Shown here: piece by piece, positions 34,415-47,560 of the stretch | How the letters are laid out: the number at the start of each line of letters is the position of its first letter | Numbering within the stretch: the first letter of the stretch is position 1 | Origin: Jaltomata sinuosa | Taxonomy: Eukaryota; Streptophyta; Magnoliopsida; Solanales; Solanaceae | Direction: 5' to 3' | Assembly (NCBI GenBank): GCA_003996215.1 | Contig: QJPP01000860.1 | Coordinates: 310,001-374,000, forward strand | Length of the DNA: 64,000 nt | Position numbers and translations under genes: made by a program | Notes under the pieces: model-generated | The model's input: the letters and a program-made list of their open reading frames with translations, nothing else | Databases searched by the model: none | What the model was told of the DNA's origin: nothing

Positions 34415-36535
34415 TGTAACACCCCAGAACTTCCAAGCCTAGACTCAACCCTGAAAAACCAGAATTTTTTTTTTCCAAGTCCCAGACGGAACCATAGATG
34501 GTTTCCATGGACCGTGGAACAGTCCACGAGCCATGGAATGCCTCCGTGGAACTCAGACAGAGACAAGCCAAGTTAGGCTCAAGATAATGAGTCAGAACGA
34601 TGGACCGTGGAATGATCCACGAGTCATATATTCCACTCGTGGAGCTCAGACCTGAGACCTAACTATCCCCATGAAACCATGACCTATTTCCATGAACCGT
34701 GGAATGATCCACGAGTCATGGAATGGTCTCGTGGGACTCAGACCTGAGGGTTATCAACCCCTTAGGAACAAAAATAGCATTCTATGAACCATGGATGGTT
34801 CCATGGGTCATGAAACCATGTTGTTGAACTTATACCCGTAGCTAAACAAAAAGGCCCAGGAACCACGACATGGTTCCACGAGCCGTGGAAGTTTCCACGA
34901 GTCGTGGAACCCATCCGTGGAACCTGAGTAACGAATTTTAGCAGTTTTCTTTTAAAATTTTCCAGGGGTATTCCAGTTCTTTCCTACCACTTTTAAGGCT
35001 TGAGATACATTGTTTTTCTTAGTCTAAGACTAGTAAATTAATAAAAAACTACCTAAATCACCTATTCTCCTAAAATCATCAGATATTTAGAAAGAAAAGG
35101 AGAAAAGAGGCGACAGTTTCTCTCAAGAACAAGCAAGAGGTTCCTTCAAGCTCAACTCTAAAATCCAAGGATTTTCCTCCGTAGATTCTCTTCCAGGTAT
35201 GTGGGATTTTATATTTGGGTTCCTTATGCCCATTGAGTCCCTATATACAGTCAGTTCTTCAGTCTCCATGAAATATTCAGACCTAGGGTTCCTAACTCTT
35301 ACGGATTCATTGCAGTTTCAGATGCTATTGCCTATATGATATTTATATCATTTTTCTTGGAGAGTTAGCATAGTCACATGTACAAGACTTAGAATCCCTA
35401 GCTTACGTTAATTTTAGTATTCATAAATTATACTTGCTAGGCAGATAATCCAGACAATCATGCTTCAAAATTTGAATGCTATCAGTTTTAGTATATGTAT
35501 ATTGCATTCTCAGATGATTATTAGTATTTGAGCTATCCAGTATCTCAGCTTGCTTTTCATTGCTTATATTCAGTTGGGAGTAGACTTAGTATCGAGCGGA
35601 TTAAGGGATGAAGTGTTGGATATCAGATTAGGCTGAGACTTTTAGTAGCAATCCATAAGTCCAAAAACTGCGGCGCCTCCGTAGGTATGAGAGGGGTCAA
35701 CTGTCAGGGTAGGGTGGTCACCCTTGTCCCTTATGGACATTAGTTTAGTGGATCCATGACAGCTTTGTTTGTACCCTTGGCATGGTATGAGCACCCTTCC
35801 ATCTAGGGTTATAGGTTGGCCCCATAGTTAGTTCAGCTTGGGGTATATTGGTTAATAGTATCTCCCACAGACTCATATCGCATTATCCATGTAATCAGTA
35901 TCTATTTCAGTTATTCTGCTCAACATATTTTATGTTCATGTTAGTACTTCGTCATTGCATCCAGCTTATAATTAAGTTATGCTTCAGTATGTATTTCCAT
36001 GTTCAGTTTTTATGTTATTCAGCTTAGCATATATCCCGTATGCTTAGTACATTCGAAGTACTGACATATACTTTTGTGCTACATCATTGTATGATGTAGG
36101 TTCAGACGCTCACCATCCAGACCATGCTTAGCTCGATTCATGTCCTTGCTCAACAGCCTCAGTGGTGAGTCCTCATAGTTCGAGGACGCTACCTATGCTT
36201 TCATATTTCAGTCTTTACATTTCAGTTTCAGATTATTAGAGTTAGCTGGGGGGATTTCCCAGCAACTCATATCAGTTAGAGGCTTTCACACATATACTAG
36301 ATTTAGTTATTGAGTTGTTAGTATTGTTTTTGGACTCATAACACTCTTATTTATATTATACATTCAGATATGTATGGACATTTTTTCCCATATCAGATAT
36401 TTTAAAGTTTTCAGCTTCCATATAGTTCACGTTTTACCAGAAATTGTTTAGATATGTCATACCATGGGTTAGCTTGAGGTCATTTATGACACTGAGCACC
36501 GTGTTACATCTAGTGGGTAACCGCAGGGCATGACA
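34415..36535 (+). repeat. Element F 3' LTR (2121 bp)
   Basis: TGTAACACCCC to GCATGACA. Alignable end to end with the 5' LTR, with scattered substitutions. Donor-like CAG|GTATGTGG (GT at 35197). Confidence 0.94.
34490..34925 (+). repeat. Dyad-word array in F 3' LTR
   Basis: About nine copies of a 17-base hyphenated palindrome, for example TTCCACGAGCCGTGGAA (34874-34890) and TTCCACGAGTCGTGGAA (34893-34909). Confidence 0.78.
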
Positions 36536-36540
36536 CATAT
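36536..36540 (+). repeat. Target-site duplication of F, right copy (CATAT)
   Basis: Identical to 27254-27258. Confidence 0.93.
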
Positions 36541-36660
36541 GGTGTAGGAGAACACCTTGATCCTTGTCTCAATATCATAAAACGCATGTACTGTTAGAGA
36601 ACACCCCGATCATAGCTACAAATGCATGAAAGGAATGTGGTGTAAGTGAATACCCCGATT
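36541..36660 (-). repeat. 32-bp tandem repeat array in LTR E, right part
   Basis: First unit continues GGTGTAGGAGAACACCTTGATCC; further ACACCCCGATC and GAATACCCCGATT copies follow with looser spacing. Confidence 0.65.
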
Positions 36661-36872
36661 CTAGCCTTAAGGTCATAAAATACAACTTGTACGTACCATG
36701 CGTATGTATGTGGGCAAACATTAAGCAAATCATTCCACAACAACAATCTCAGCCAACCCAACAATTTATAAAATAAATATAAAAATTGCTATGAAGGCGA
36801 CAATGCAACTAGGATATCTATATGTATATGAATTTTAAAATGGTATATTATAGACACTAATTGAACCATGTT

Positions 36873-39231
36873 TGACCATCTAAATTAAACCCTAACCAAT
36901 TCATTTAGCAATAATAAAGTCATTCAAGATGTAAATAAGAGTTTTTAAATGTCAACTAAATCAAAAGTTTAGAAAGCTAACTAGTACATACCCAAGCTTC
37001 GAAATTCACCATACAAGGACTCTAACTAAGCAAAGTCTAAGAGTAGAAAAAACATCAAATAAATTAAACAATGTCTAAAGAAATAAACATTTGTAATTAA
37101 GAAGACCCGTAGCAGCCTGAATAGGAGTAGCTCACCCTTAGATCGGTCAACTACATGCATTAGATTCACGGTCATGATAAAGTCTCAGGAACATAGTATG
37201 CACTCAAAGAAGGTGCAAGAGTAGCATCAGTACAATTACTATGTACTGGTAGGTATCATAGACCGATTCAAATTAGTAACAAGTATATTTCATGAATCAA
37301 ATATAACAAGTAGATCATATAACAATACATAACCAAGAACTCAGATAGTCAAGTAGTCACAATAGCCAAGTATATAATCTGGATCTAGAGACATTAATAT
37401 CAAACAACACTAGACATATAAGTCACTGAATAATTAGACATAATAGTCATCACAAACTCTGCAAATATAATGCAATCATATCATAATTATAGAATTATAT
37501 CCATACTAATTTATAGATGTATAGCCTTTGTATCTCGTCAGCTTCACTCATCAGTACACACATGCTAGAAGGTCTTTAATCCTACCTAACGAGTTACTCA
37601 GAACACACATCTGTACGCACATGCTAAAGGGTCTAAATTGTGCAACTAGTCATGACCTTTAGTGGACGACCTAGGCTCCATGTACCACTCATACAATTTC
37701 TCATTTGTAAGCTCCCGTCAGACTCAAGACACTCATATAATTGCTCATCCATAAGCTCCCATTGGTCTCGAGCCAGTCATCTTACAATAATGGTATGTAT
37801 TTTATGTATTTCTCTCACCATATCTTAGTATGTTCTTCGTTTAGTTATCTTACAAGATAATGAAGGCAGGTACACATTCAATAACATAAGTGCACATCAA
37901 AATCACAAGTCATTTAGGGATAGACTTCAACAATTAAATATCTTATTCATACAAGCAGTATCAGACCAACAAATATTGATCACAAACTATTTCCGAAGAC
38001 CAATCATATATGTTTTATCAATTTATAACACATACAAGAGATTAAGTTAAGTCTAACACCAAATAAACTGTAACCTACCTCAACAAAAGAACCAAAATCA
38101 AGCAAGCTAATTTGCAAGATTTTTTCACTTCTCTTAATGCCTTAAAACATTCAAAGTCTAGAACAAGCATTTATAAGAGTAATCAATCATCAACCCTTCA
38201 AATATAAGCTTAGGGAATTCAAACCCACTAATTCTACCCTCATTCGAGGTCTATAACATTATCTTAGGGTCAATTATTCATCAGCTAGTTCCACAAAGTT
38301 CACATTATCTCAATTCATAGAGTTTCTACTCCCATTCTCCCCCTCCCTTTAAAGAAGTTTTTATGCTAAAGATCACATTTTTATTGGACTCTAGGTTCCT
38401 AATTAACACAATTCACATTCAAGAACATAAAACTCATGCTAGAAGTGTTAATCTATAACTTAGAAGCATTCTAGATGATAATTACATCTATCCATAAGTT
38501 TTCCCATACTTTTCATAAATGTAGGGTTCTCATAAATGTAGGGTTCTAACCCATAATTTCATCATTAGAATCTCCCTAGCGATTCAGTGATTCTAGAGGA
38601 TTACTAGATGAAGAGATTGATCCTCAACGAAAAAACACCTAGCCTTGGGAAAATTACCTCTCTGAGGTTCAAGAATGAAGTCTTAGAGTTTATAGGATGA
38701 CACTCAAAATAAGTGACTTAAACTTGAATTATGCCTCACGTCATTTGATGCGGATCTTCTATGGAGAATGAGGGCCCACTATGGCAAGCCCTAATGATTC
38801 ATCAGATCTTGCTATGGAGTCCCTGCAACAGATATAGCAGTCTCACTGTAGCGATAATCCCACTGCTGCAGCAGCAATCCCACTGCAGCAGGTATCCCTA
38901 ATCAGTAGCTCAGGAAAACTGAACATAAGCCCCATTTCACAACACAACTTTCATACTTAAAACATCACAACAAAAACCAATGTAGCAACCACTCTAAAAA
39001 CATGCTATGATCTTGCTCGCAGTCTAAGAATTCCTTATAAAGGTTTAGATCACTAGGTTACCCCCTAACGGAAAAGAACACATAAAACACAACACGATTC
39101 ATTATAATTAATCAAGAGTTTTATGTTTTAAACTACCCCACCTTTGAGATTTTATTAGCTCAACTCACTAGGGAAACTATATCAGGGTACCATGGCTCTA
39201 ACCACCCACAATGACTGGAAGGGCTATTACA
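36873..39231 (-). repeat. Element G 3' LTR
   Basis: Minus-strand start TGTAATAGCCC at 39231. Near its left end about 65 bp seen in the 5' copy (after 56031) are missing. Holds a 17-bp tandem duplication at 38514-38547 and the word array at 38755-38895. No gene. Confidence 0.85.
38755..38895 (-). repeat. Dyad-word array in G 3' LTR
   Basis: Repeats of CTATGGCAAG, ATATAGCAG and CCACTGCAGCAG, with the palindrome CTGCTGCAGCAG at 38863-38874. The equivalent block in the 5' LTR is 57900-58060. Confidence 0.7.
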
Positions 39232-40645
39232 TTATATACCAATTAAATAATCATTTGTCCCAGAATAGACAAGAATGGACATAAGGGAAGATACTTGAAT
39301 CAATGAAGAGCTGGGGAAACTTGCTACGCATGTCTGATTCGGTCTCCTAAGTGGCCTCCACAATAGGATGGTTCTTTTACTAGAGTTTCACAGATGCAAT
39401 AACTTTTGATCTCAACTTGTGGACCTCTCTAGCTAAGATAGCCACATGTTCCTCTTCATACAATTTATTTTCATTGAACAGGACTAAATCCTAGCAAATA
39501 ATGTAATTCCAATCACGATGATATTTCTTTAACATAGACACATATAACACCGGGTGAACTCTCGACAAACTCAGATGCAAGGCCATTTTATAAGCTATCT
39601 CCCCCACACACTTAACAACCTCATTTATACTAATGAACCTCATACTGAGCTTACCTCACTTACCAAACCTCATCACACCCTTAATGGGTAAACCTTGAGC
39701 AACACTTGCTTTCCTACCATAATTCCATTTCCCTGACCTTCTTATCTGCATACTCTTTTTCCCTTCACTGGGCTGCTAGGAGATTCTCCTGAATGAACTT
39801 CACCTTCTCTAATGATTCCCTCAAAAGGTTAGTACCACAAAGTCTTATATCAAAAGCATCAAACCAATCAATGGGAGATCTACATCTCCTCCCATAAATG
39901 CCTCGAATTGACACATGTCAATACTATAGTGATAAATGTTATTATAAGCAAACTCTGTCAATGGAAAAAACTAATCCCTATGACCACCAAACTCTATCAC
40001 ACGCGAAAAACATATATTCTATGACTTGAATCATCCAGTCAAACTGCCTATCGGTCTAAGGGTGAAACAATGTACTAAGGTTCAACCTAGTACCCAATTC
40101 AGTATGTAATGTCCTCCAAAAGTTAGAAGTAACCTCTATTTGATATGATGGAAACTGGAACTCCATAAAATTGAAAAATTTCACAGACTGTATTATAAAT
40201 TACCTGAACTGGGACAAAATGTGCAGACTTAGTCAACCTATCAATAATCACCCATATCGAATCAAACATTCCCAAGGTCTTTGAAAGACGAACAATAAAT
40301 TCCATCACTATCCTTTCCTACTTCCCATCAGGAATGGGTATTCTCTGAAGTTTCCCTTTAGGTCTCTGGTGCTCATATTTAACCTTCTGCCAATTTAGAC
40401 ATTAGGCAATAAAATCAACAATGTCACCCTTCATCCTACCCAATAAATAATGTTTTTCCAAATCACGATACATCTTCGTGGAGCTAGGATGTATAGAGTA
40501 TCTCAAACTATAAGCCTATATGAGGATCTTATTAATCAAATCATCAACACATGGAACACACATGCATCCCTTAATCCTCAACACATCCTTATAATCAATC
40601 ATGGCCTCTTGGCCTCTCCATGAAAGACATTATCAGAAATCTTGC
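39232..40645 (-). pseudogene. pol: Element G integrase and chromodomain tail
   Basis: Integrase core at 40308-40123: MEFIVRLSKT, WVIIDRLTKSAHFVPV with the first Asp, and VSIISNRG where the second Asp is Asn. The zinc-binding region lies upstream (about 40640-40380) in broken frame. The tail (about 39480-39240) reads KLRSKVIASVKL and a decayed EATWE-type block, as in other chromodomains. Many stops. Confidence 0.8.
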
Positions 40646-41017
40646 TCAAATTAGCATCCTCAATTGTCTCGCCTTAATTCGCTCTAGTAAAAGAGACCTT
40701 GACTTAACACAAGCCAAAACTCCACCAGACTCTGTTAAATTGAGTTTCATAAAACTTTTAGCTAGAGTTTGAACCTCTCTAGCTGCCGAACTCCTTGTAG
40801 CCTCCAAACTAGATAGGCTACCCATACTCCATGAATTCTTACTCAAAGCATTAACCACCACATTTGACTTACCTGGATGATATAAAAAGGTAATATCATA
40901 GCCCTTGAGCAACTATATCTATCTTCGTTTCCTCAAGTTAAAATCCATTTGCATAACCACATGTTGCAAACTATAATGGTCAGCAAGCACCTCACAATGG
41001 AAACCATAAATGTAGTG
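40646..41017 (-). pseudogene. pol: Element G RNase H, C-terminal part
   Basis: Starts in the middle of the conserved WRHYLYG block, at the I insertion. Reads HYSLQHVV, MLKGYDITFLYHPGKSNVVVNALSK, where the usual Asp of ADALSR is Asn. Stops near 40918. The N-terminal half is at 53332 and beyond. Confidence 0.83.
41013..41017 (+). repeat. Target-site duplication of I, left copy (TAGTG)
   Basis: Pairs with TTGTG at 53332-53336, one mismatch. Counting only one copy restores the RNase H reading frame of G across the insertion, which supports the assignment. Confidence 0.7.
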
Positions 41018-44000
41018 TGTCATGACCAAATTTCTCAGTCATGATGGCACCTACAATCCCCAGTAGGTGAACCAATCCCCGTAGCTTGGAACAATTCGTA
41101 ATGGGCTACTATATAACAAGCAGGCGGAAGAAAACATAATATAAGCAGAAGCAAGGGATATACGATCAAGAAAAGGGACAACAAGAATATATATAGAAGC
41201 TAAAACCATCCCAAAACCTGGTATCATAGTATATGAGCCAGAACTACATCAACAGAGTACAAAAGGATCAAAAATAATATATGCAAATATCTCTGATTAT
41301 TAAGAGAGTACATAATACAAAAGATAAACTAAAAGGTAAGTTTCGGTCACCAAGAACTGACCCTCAGTCTGGGACGATCCAAAATCTCCCTCACACCAGT
41401 GTTCACGAGCTAACGGTGATGGCCCACACTAGGATCTGCGCTGGAAGATGTAGAGTGTAGTATGAGCACCAATTGCTAAATAATAGATACCCAGTTGGTA
41501 TTATAGGCCGATTGGGAACATATAAGATATAGGAGCAGTAATATAGCAGAATAGAAGCAAGTAGTCACTTAAAGCAATGAATAAGCACACAAAAGCTAGC
41601 ACAGATGATTACCAGAAGAAAGCAACAAACTTTGCTAGCAACTAGAATATATATCACACAGACACAGGGGAAAAGAAGAAATAATGTACCTGGGATCCTT
41701 GCAATAATAATATATATAATTTTTTTCTTACAAATAGCGGTGTACCGGTAACCTCAAGTGAAAGAAAGGAAGGAGAGAAGCAATTAATCTAATCATTCTT
41801 GAAACACAATTCTACTATTAAAACATGCCAATGATCCAAGTAGAACATGAAGTGAACCCGAATATAACATAATCAGTACCAGAGATGTGATAGGGTAATA
41901 ATAAGTCTACCTACGGTACCAGCGGTGCCCATACACCCAAGGAACACAAACATGTGAAGCCAAACTCTTCGGCATCCCATACTACCAGAGTGTACACTCA
42001 GCAAACAGCAAACAAGGGTGGAATTGCGCACAAATAGATGATATGATGCAGTAATGAAAACCAAGTGGATCATTAACCCCATATGTACCTCCTCCGATGC
42101 CTATTAGCCCAGTAGGTAGGATCCATAGAAGGACATAACTCGTATACCTAAACTACATCATATACCCCTTCTTAGACACGCTCATCACATAGCCCCTAGT
42201 ACGGATCGATAAGGTGTATTGAGGTCCTTGACCACATACTAACTTTCATGACCTAAAAGTGACAGTTCGAGGTGAATCTTGATCCAAAGTAGTAACCCAA
42301 TCCCGAAATGCATGCCCGGAACCTATCAGGGTCTAAATCGGTGAAATAAGTCTCAAAAGCCCCTACAGGGGTGCCCGTACATACCTGGGTCTAAAACAAT
42401 AGTAATACAAGTCAGATACTCGGCCAAACCGAGTCTAGTACCACCTCTAATCAACAGTAAAATAGGTCTAGCACTCCGGCCCTGCCTAGTCAAGTAGTAG
42501 TTTGAAAATAGTTGTAAAATCAACCTATTAACTTTCATACCCCTCGAAGATCCATTAAGAATCATTTCCAAACCCTTTATAACCATATTTACCAAAAATA
42601 GGCCCTTGGGGCCATGCAAGATTTAAAAAGAACCATCAATAGTAGGCTTGAATCCCAAACCATAGTAAAACATGTGAAAACCTCTTTATATGCATGAAAA
42701 TGACATGCTTAATCACACCCAGCATCCCAACGTCTCACAATCAACATATCAGCCCTGCACAGGCTCTAATCACTCTACAACACAGATAACCAGCCTATGA
42801 TTGCGATATCAATGCTCGGGACTCATGTATATTCCCAAATAACTCACCATATATGGTCCAGAGTTAATACAAGGTCACGCAGGACCACACAGGTGATAAT
42901 ACCATCCACAACAAACACTATAATAATCAGAGAAGGTAAAATGAGTCAGACGTACAGAAGAGAACAAGGTCTATGGTACGAAGAAAATAAACTAAACCCA
43001 AGGATGCAAATTAGTACAATTATATCCTATATATGTGAAGTATAGAGGAGTTAAACGGTAACCTACATGTCGTCCACAGACAAGCTGCAGGAATGACGAT
43101 GTCCAAGCCCAAACTGCTCCAAAAAGCTCTAAAAAACTCTAAAAAGAAATTAAACTATCAAGACCATAAACTACACATTAAAAAGAGACTAACTACACCC
43201 ATAATTTTATAACTATAGTTGAGTCAAAATTTAGGCCATCGATAGGCTCGTGGGTCCCATAACCTGAGGCCAAAAATGAAGGAGAGCAAAATGATCATAA
43301 TAATCCAAGGAGTGCAGGCCCAGAAAAAAATAAAAAATTTGAGCACGATTTTATGGGTAAAACAGCCCACCCAAGTTAAGTGAACAAAGACACAAATTAA
43401 AAGGATGAAATCGGAAATTAGCAAAGCAACTACCAAAATAATGACGGGAAAATGATCATGAAGAAATGGTGAATCTACTCTAAGAAAATCGTGGCCATAA
43501 GTGGAGAAATTTGAGTTTTGTGAGATGTTAAGAATGGTGAAAATGGAGTTGGGTTTTAAAATGAGAAGAAAGAATTAAGAAGCCAACTTTAAGTTGCCAG
43601 CCATGCCTGTGCGTATGCAGCCATGGCGCTGCCTACGCGTCCATTCCTACGCGGGTGGGCAGCTACGCATGCGAAGGCCAGGCGCTGGCCAGGACAGGAT
43701 CTTTCCTAGTGCGCATGCGGCCATGTCACCATGCACCTGGGCCTGCGGACGCCGCCTTGGCATCATCTAGGCGATGATCGAGAAAATGGGGTAGCTGGCA
43801 TTTCCCTATGCATATGTGGCCATGACCACAGGTAGGCGAAGGCCGTGCTGGGGCCATAACAGCAACCGGCTGCCAACAGCCAAGCCAAAATAAGATTTTT
43901 CTCTGATGGACCCTGGGTAACACACTCGGGGTCCTGCGAACACAAACGAGCAGAGCTGTACGACGAATAACAACATTTCGAACTCAATGGAATCGATGCA

Positions 44001-44533
44001 AATTCCAATGGGGGTTGAATGTTATACAAAAGTGGGCCCCATGCCCAAAAACCAACTTTAGGCCAACTTTTCCAAAATGGAATCCCATGGCCTAAAACGA
44101 GTCCGGAATCCTGGAAACCCAAACCAAAGGTCCCCTTAGCCCAAAGTTGACATTCCGGAGCTAACAGCATGGTCAGAATTTCCATTGGAGGTTGTCTTCT
44201 CTGAATGTTGATCAAAGTCAAACTTTTAAGTTCAACTGGCTAGAAAACACAAAAACTCTCACCAAACAAAATCGAGAGCTCCCAGACTCCGACCAAGGGT
44301 CCATCTAAACCAAAATCCATGTTCTGGAGCTAAGAGAACTGTCAAAATTCAATTATGAAAATGAATTCCTAAGTTAATTCTCTTAAATAAGGAAACGACC
44401 ATAATGACCAAACGAACAGCTAGAGCACCGAACCACCAGTCCCAGCAAAGCATAAATTACTTGGGGCCGCTACATGAAAGCTTTAGCAGTACAAAGAAGC
44501 ATAAATGCAAAAATAATCGATAAGGTCATTAAA
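41018..44533 (-). repeat. Element I 3' LTR (3516 bp)
   Basis: Left end TGTCATGACC, right end GGTCATTAAA (expected GGTCATTACA). Carries the GC-rich word block at 43598-43850. The open stretch 43763-44221 (152 codons, minus) overlies that block and the LTR start. It has no family resemblance and I regard it as chance. Confidence 0.9.
43598..43850 (-). repeat. GC-rich dyad-word array in I 3' LTR
   Basis: Words such as GCCATGGCGC, CTACGCG, GCATGCG and GGCCAGGCGCTGGCC recur. GC content is far above the flanks. The matching block in the 5' LTR is 52405-52670, and in C 18085-18205, with considerable word turnover between copies. Confidence 0.7.
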
Positions 44534-44780
44534 TCATCCACTACTAAAAAGGAATTTCGTCCTTGAAATTCAAGGATAATAAAGTATTTGATGTCTCAAA
44601 TGGCTGGGGATATTGCGCCCACATATCCCTCCATGTCTCCCTGGTAGACTCTTCAACTGGAAAGTGCCTCCACGGAACTTTTACAACTAGAATCTCCCTA
44701 GATCTCAACCTCCTGACGTCACTGGCCAAAATAGCAATCGACTTCTCAACAAAAGCCAAACGCTCATCCAACTGAACCAA
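44534..44780 (-). pseudogene. pol: Element I chromodomain tail
   Basis: The open stretch 44780-44544 reads DVRRLRSREILVVKVPWRHF, then EESTRETWRDM and QYPQPFE. The spacing of Trp and acidic residues fits the chromodomain-like tail of F and B. The end of the open stretch lies next to a weak purine-rich run before the LTR (44545-44534). Confidence 0.82.
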
Positions 44781-46150
44781 ATCCTACTGCAACACATGAG
44801 ATTCATCTGGAACATACTGTCTTAACATTGACACATAAAATACAGGATGCATGGCTGAAAACATCGGAGGCAAATCTAATATGTAGACAACACTATCAAC
44901 CCTCTAGAGAATCTCAAATGACCCAATGTACCTGGGGATAAACTTGCCCCGTCGACTAAATATCATCATGCCCGTCATGGGTGATACACAGAGGAATAAC
45001 AAGTCACCAATGCTAAACTCTAAGGAACGAAGTCTATGATCAGTGTAGCTCTTCTGCCTTCTTTAAGCTGCTTGAAGCCTATCCTGAATCACTCTGACTC
45101 TGTCTCGCGAAGCAAATTTGTACCCTGTGGCATAGACTCCAACCCATCAAACAAACAACCAGCGATCTGCAATTCCTACAATACAATTACTCAAAAGGTG
45201 CCATACATATGCTCGAGTGAAAACTACTATTATAAGCAAACTCAGCCAAAGGAATAAATTGATCCCAAGAACCTCTAAAGTCAAGAATACAGGCCCGAAG
45301 CATGTCCTCCAGGACCTGAATAGTCCTCTAGAACTTGCCATTCATCTGAGGGTGGAGTAAAGTACTAAGTTTAACCTCTGTACCCAAATATCGTTAAATA
45401 GCTCTCAAGAACTATGATGTTAACTGAGTGCCACGGTCTGAAATGATAGAAGCTGGGACCCTATAAAACCGAACAATCTCACGAAGGTAAATCTGAGCTA
45501 ACCACTCTGCACTGTAAGTAGTCTGAATTGGAAAGAAGTTCGCTGACTTATTCTGCCAATCCACAATAACCAAAATAAAGTCGAAACCCCTAGAAGTACG
45601 AGGCAATCCAACTACGAAGTCCATAGTGATCCCTTACCACATTTATTCACAAATGGGAAATCGCTGCATTAAACCACCAGGTATCATGTGCTCAAACTTC
45701 ACCTACTGACAGTTCAAGCACCGATATACAAACTCCGCTATGTCCCTCTTTATACCACTCCTTTAGTAAAGCTGCCTCAAATCTCTATACATTTTGGCTG
45801 TGCCAGGATTGATGGAATACCTAGAATAATGTGCCTATAGAAGAATCAACTCAATCAGATCCCCAACTCTTGGAACATAAAATCAACTATCAAACCTCAG
45901 ATGACCATCTGAAACTAGAGTAGCCCAGCTGGCCTCACCCCAAACAACCTGATCACGAAGGTCACACAACCACTGATCCTCAAACTGACGACTCTAAATT
46001 TTATAAATCAACAGAATGAACCTCAATACTACAAAGAACTCTACTGGGATCCTACAAATCAAGTCTAACCAAATGGTTAGGCAAGGACTGGATGTCCAAG
46101 GCGAACGGCCGCTCTGAAACTTAAAGTAAAGCTAGGATGCCCATACTCAC
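44781..46150 (-). pseudogene. pol: Element I integrase
   Basis: Core at 45624-45412: MDFVVGLPRTSRGFD, VIVDWQNKSANF with the first Asp, IISDRGTQLTS with the second. The block that carries the catalytic Glu (about 45345) has a TAG stop where Glu is expected, followed by RTIQVLEDMLRAC. The zinc-binding region lies at about 46000-45700 in broken frame. Post-core linker and many stops to 44781. Confidence 0.85.
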
Positions 46151-46650
46151 CCCCTTCTGACTCAAGGCATTCACTACCACGTTTGCCTTGCCTGGATGAT
46201 ATAGAATAGTGAAGTCATAGTCCTTCAGTAGCTCAATTCTTCTCCTCTGCCTTGAGTTCAGCTCTCACTAAATAGTGATGTACTGAAGACTATGGTGATT
46301 GGTGAATATCTCACCCCATATAAGTAGTGCCTCCAGATCTTATGCGCAAAAACTACCGCTGCCAACTTCAATTCATGAGTAGGGTAGTTGCACTCATGGA
46401 CCTTTAGCTGCCTCGACGCATATGCTATCATACGACCCTGCTGCATCAACAAACAACCAAGACCAACCCCTGAAGCATCACAGTATACTGAGAAACTCTG
46501 ACCCTCAACTGGAAAAGTCAACACAAGTGCTGAAGTTAAGAAGGCCTTAAGCCTCTGAAAGCTACTCTCACACTGATCTGACCAGTGAAATGGGACATCC
46601 TTCCTATTCAGACTAGTCAAGGGTGTTGCAATTGAAGAAAATCCCTTGAC
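46151..46650 (-). pseudogene. pol: Element I RNase H
   Basis: Reads YCDASGVGLGCLLMQQGRM, IAYASRQLKVHECNYP, then HELKLAAVVFA where relatives have LEL, so the catalytic Glu has become Lys. KIWRHYLYG is conserved, after which the frame shifts (46310). It is continuous with the RT connection region from 46752. Confidence 0.87.
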
Positions 46651-47560
46651 GAACCTCCTGTAGTACCTTTCTAACCCAACAAAGCTGCGAACATCAGTAG
46701 GAGTAGTAGGTCTCGGCCAAACACAAACTACTGAAATCTTACCCGGGTCCACTCTATCCCATCCTTAGACACCACGTGTCCTAGGAATGAAACTTACTTA
46801 AGACAAAACCCACACTTTGGGAACTTTGCATAAAGCAGATGATCTCTCAAAGTCTGGAGTATACTCCTCAAGTGCTGCTCATGATCCTCTCTACTCCATG
46901 AGTATATCAAGAGTCATCTATGAAATCAATCACAAATAAGTCCAAGTACGTGCTAAGAACCCTGTGCATCAGATACATGAAAGTTGCAGAGGCATTAGTC
47001 AACCCAAAAGACATCACCAGGAACTCATAGTAGCCATAGCGTGTCCTGAATGCTGTCTTAGGGATGTACTCTGCCCTAGTCCTCAACTGGTGGTAGCCTA
47101 ACCTCAAATTTATCTTTGAAAACATGGCTAAAACCTGAAGGTGATCAAACAAATCATCTATGCATGGCATCGGATACCCATTCCTTACAGTCACCCTATT
47201 CAGTTATCGATAATCAATACACATCTGCATCAACCCATATTTCTTCTTCACAAATAAAATAAGAGCACCCCAAGGCAATACACTCGGCCTAATGAAACCT
47301 TTAGCTAACAAGTCCTGAAGATGCTCCTTAAGCTCTCTCACCTCAGCTGAAGCCATAAGGTAAGGAGAAATGGAATGGGTATGGTGCTTGGCTTTAACTC
47401 AATAGTAAAGTTGATATCTCTCTCAGGTGGGAGGTCTGGAAGGTTAGTAAGGAACATATCTGGGAAATCTGTAACCACAGGAACTGACTTAGGGGAAGAA
47501 GTTTTGGTACTAGCATCTCGGGCATATGCTAGATAAGACAAACACCCGCAGAAAATCAAC
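46651..47560 (-). pseudogene. pol: Element I reverse transcriptase
   Basis: Blocks: MPCIDDLFDHL, FSKINLRLGYHQL (first catalytic Asp changed to Asn), FRTRYGYYEFLVMSFGLTNA, FIDDS (paired Asp intact), then DVRSFVGLERYYRRFVKGFSS at 46700-46620. Stops and frame changes separate 47194-46907 from 46752-46258. The linker with PERDINFTIEL is at 47460-47390. Confidence 0.88.

Larger units (their letters stand above)
27259..36535 (+). mobile_element. Element F: complete-structure chromovirus (9277 bp)
   Basis: Both LTRs (2107 and 2121 bp), primer site, gag, protease, RT, RNase H, integrase, chromodomain tail and polypurine tract are present in canonical order, with a perfect 5-bp duplication CATAT. It is the most complete element here in structure. 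The coding frame changes about four times (near 29640, 31140-31740, 32820 and 33700-33850) and has many stops. It is related to B in protein and LTR layout. Confidence 0.95.
26395..36872 (-). mobile_element. Element E 5' LTR, split by F (27259-36535) and cut by G
   Basis: LTR E covers 26395-27258 and resumes at 36541 after F and its target duplication. It ends near 36872, where G begins, so its own 5' terminus is missing. The LTR end and leader resemble A. A degenerate tandem array of 32-bp units spans the F insertion point. Confidence 0.75.

Noticed and set aside
36868..36872. Possible target-site duplication of G (ATGTT)
   Set aside because: The right flank of G reads TAAAA; no match even allowing one change, so no duplication is claimed.
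43763..44221. 152-codon open stretch on the minus strand, among the longest in the window
   Set aside because: It lies in the LTR start and GC-rich word block of I, has no recognisable domain, and is not kept open in the 5' LTR of the same element.
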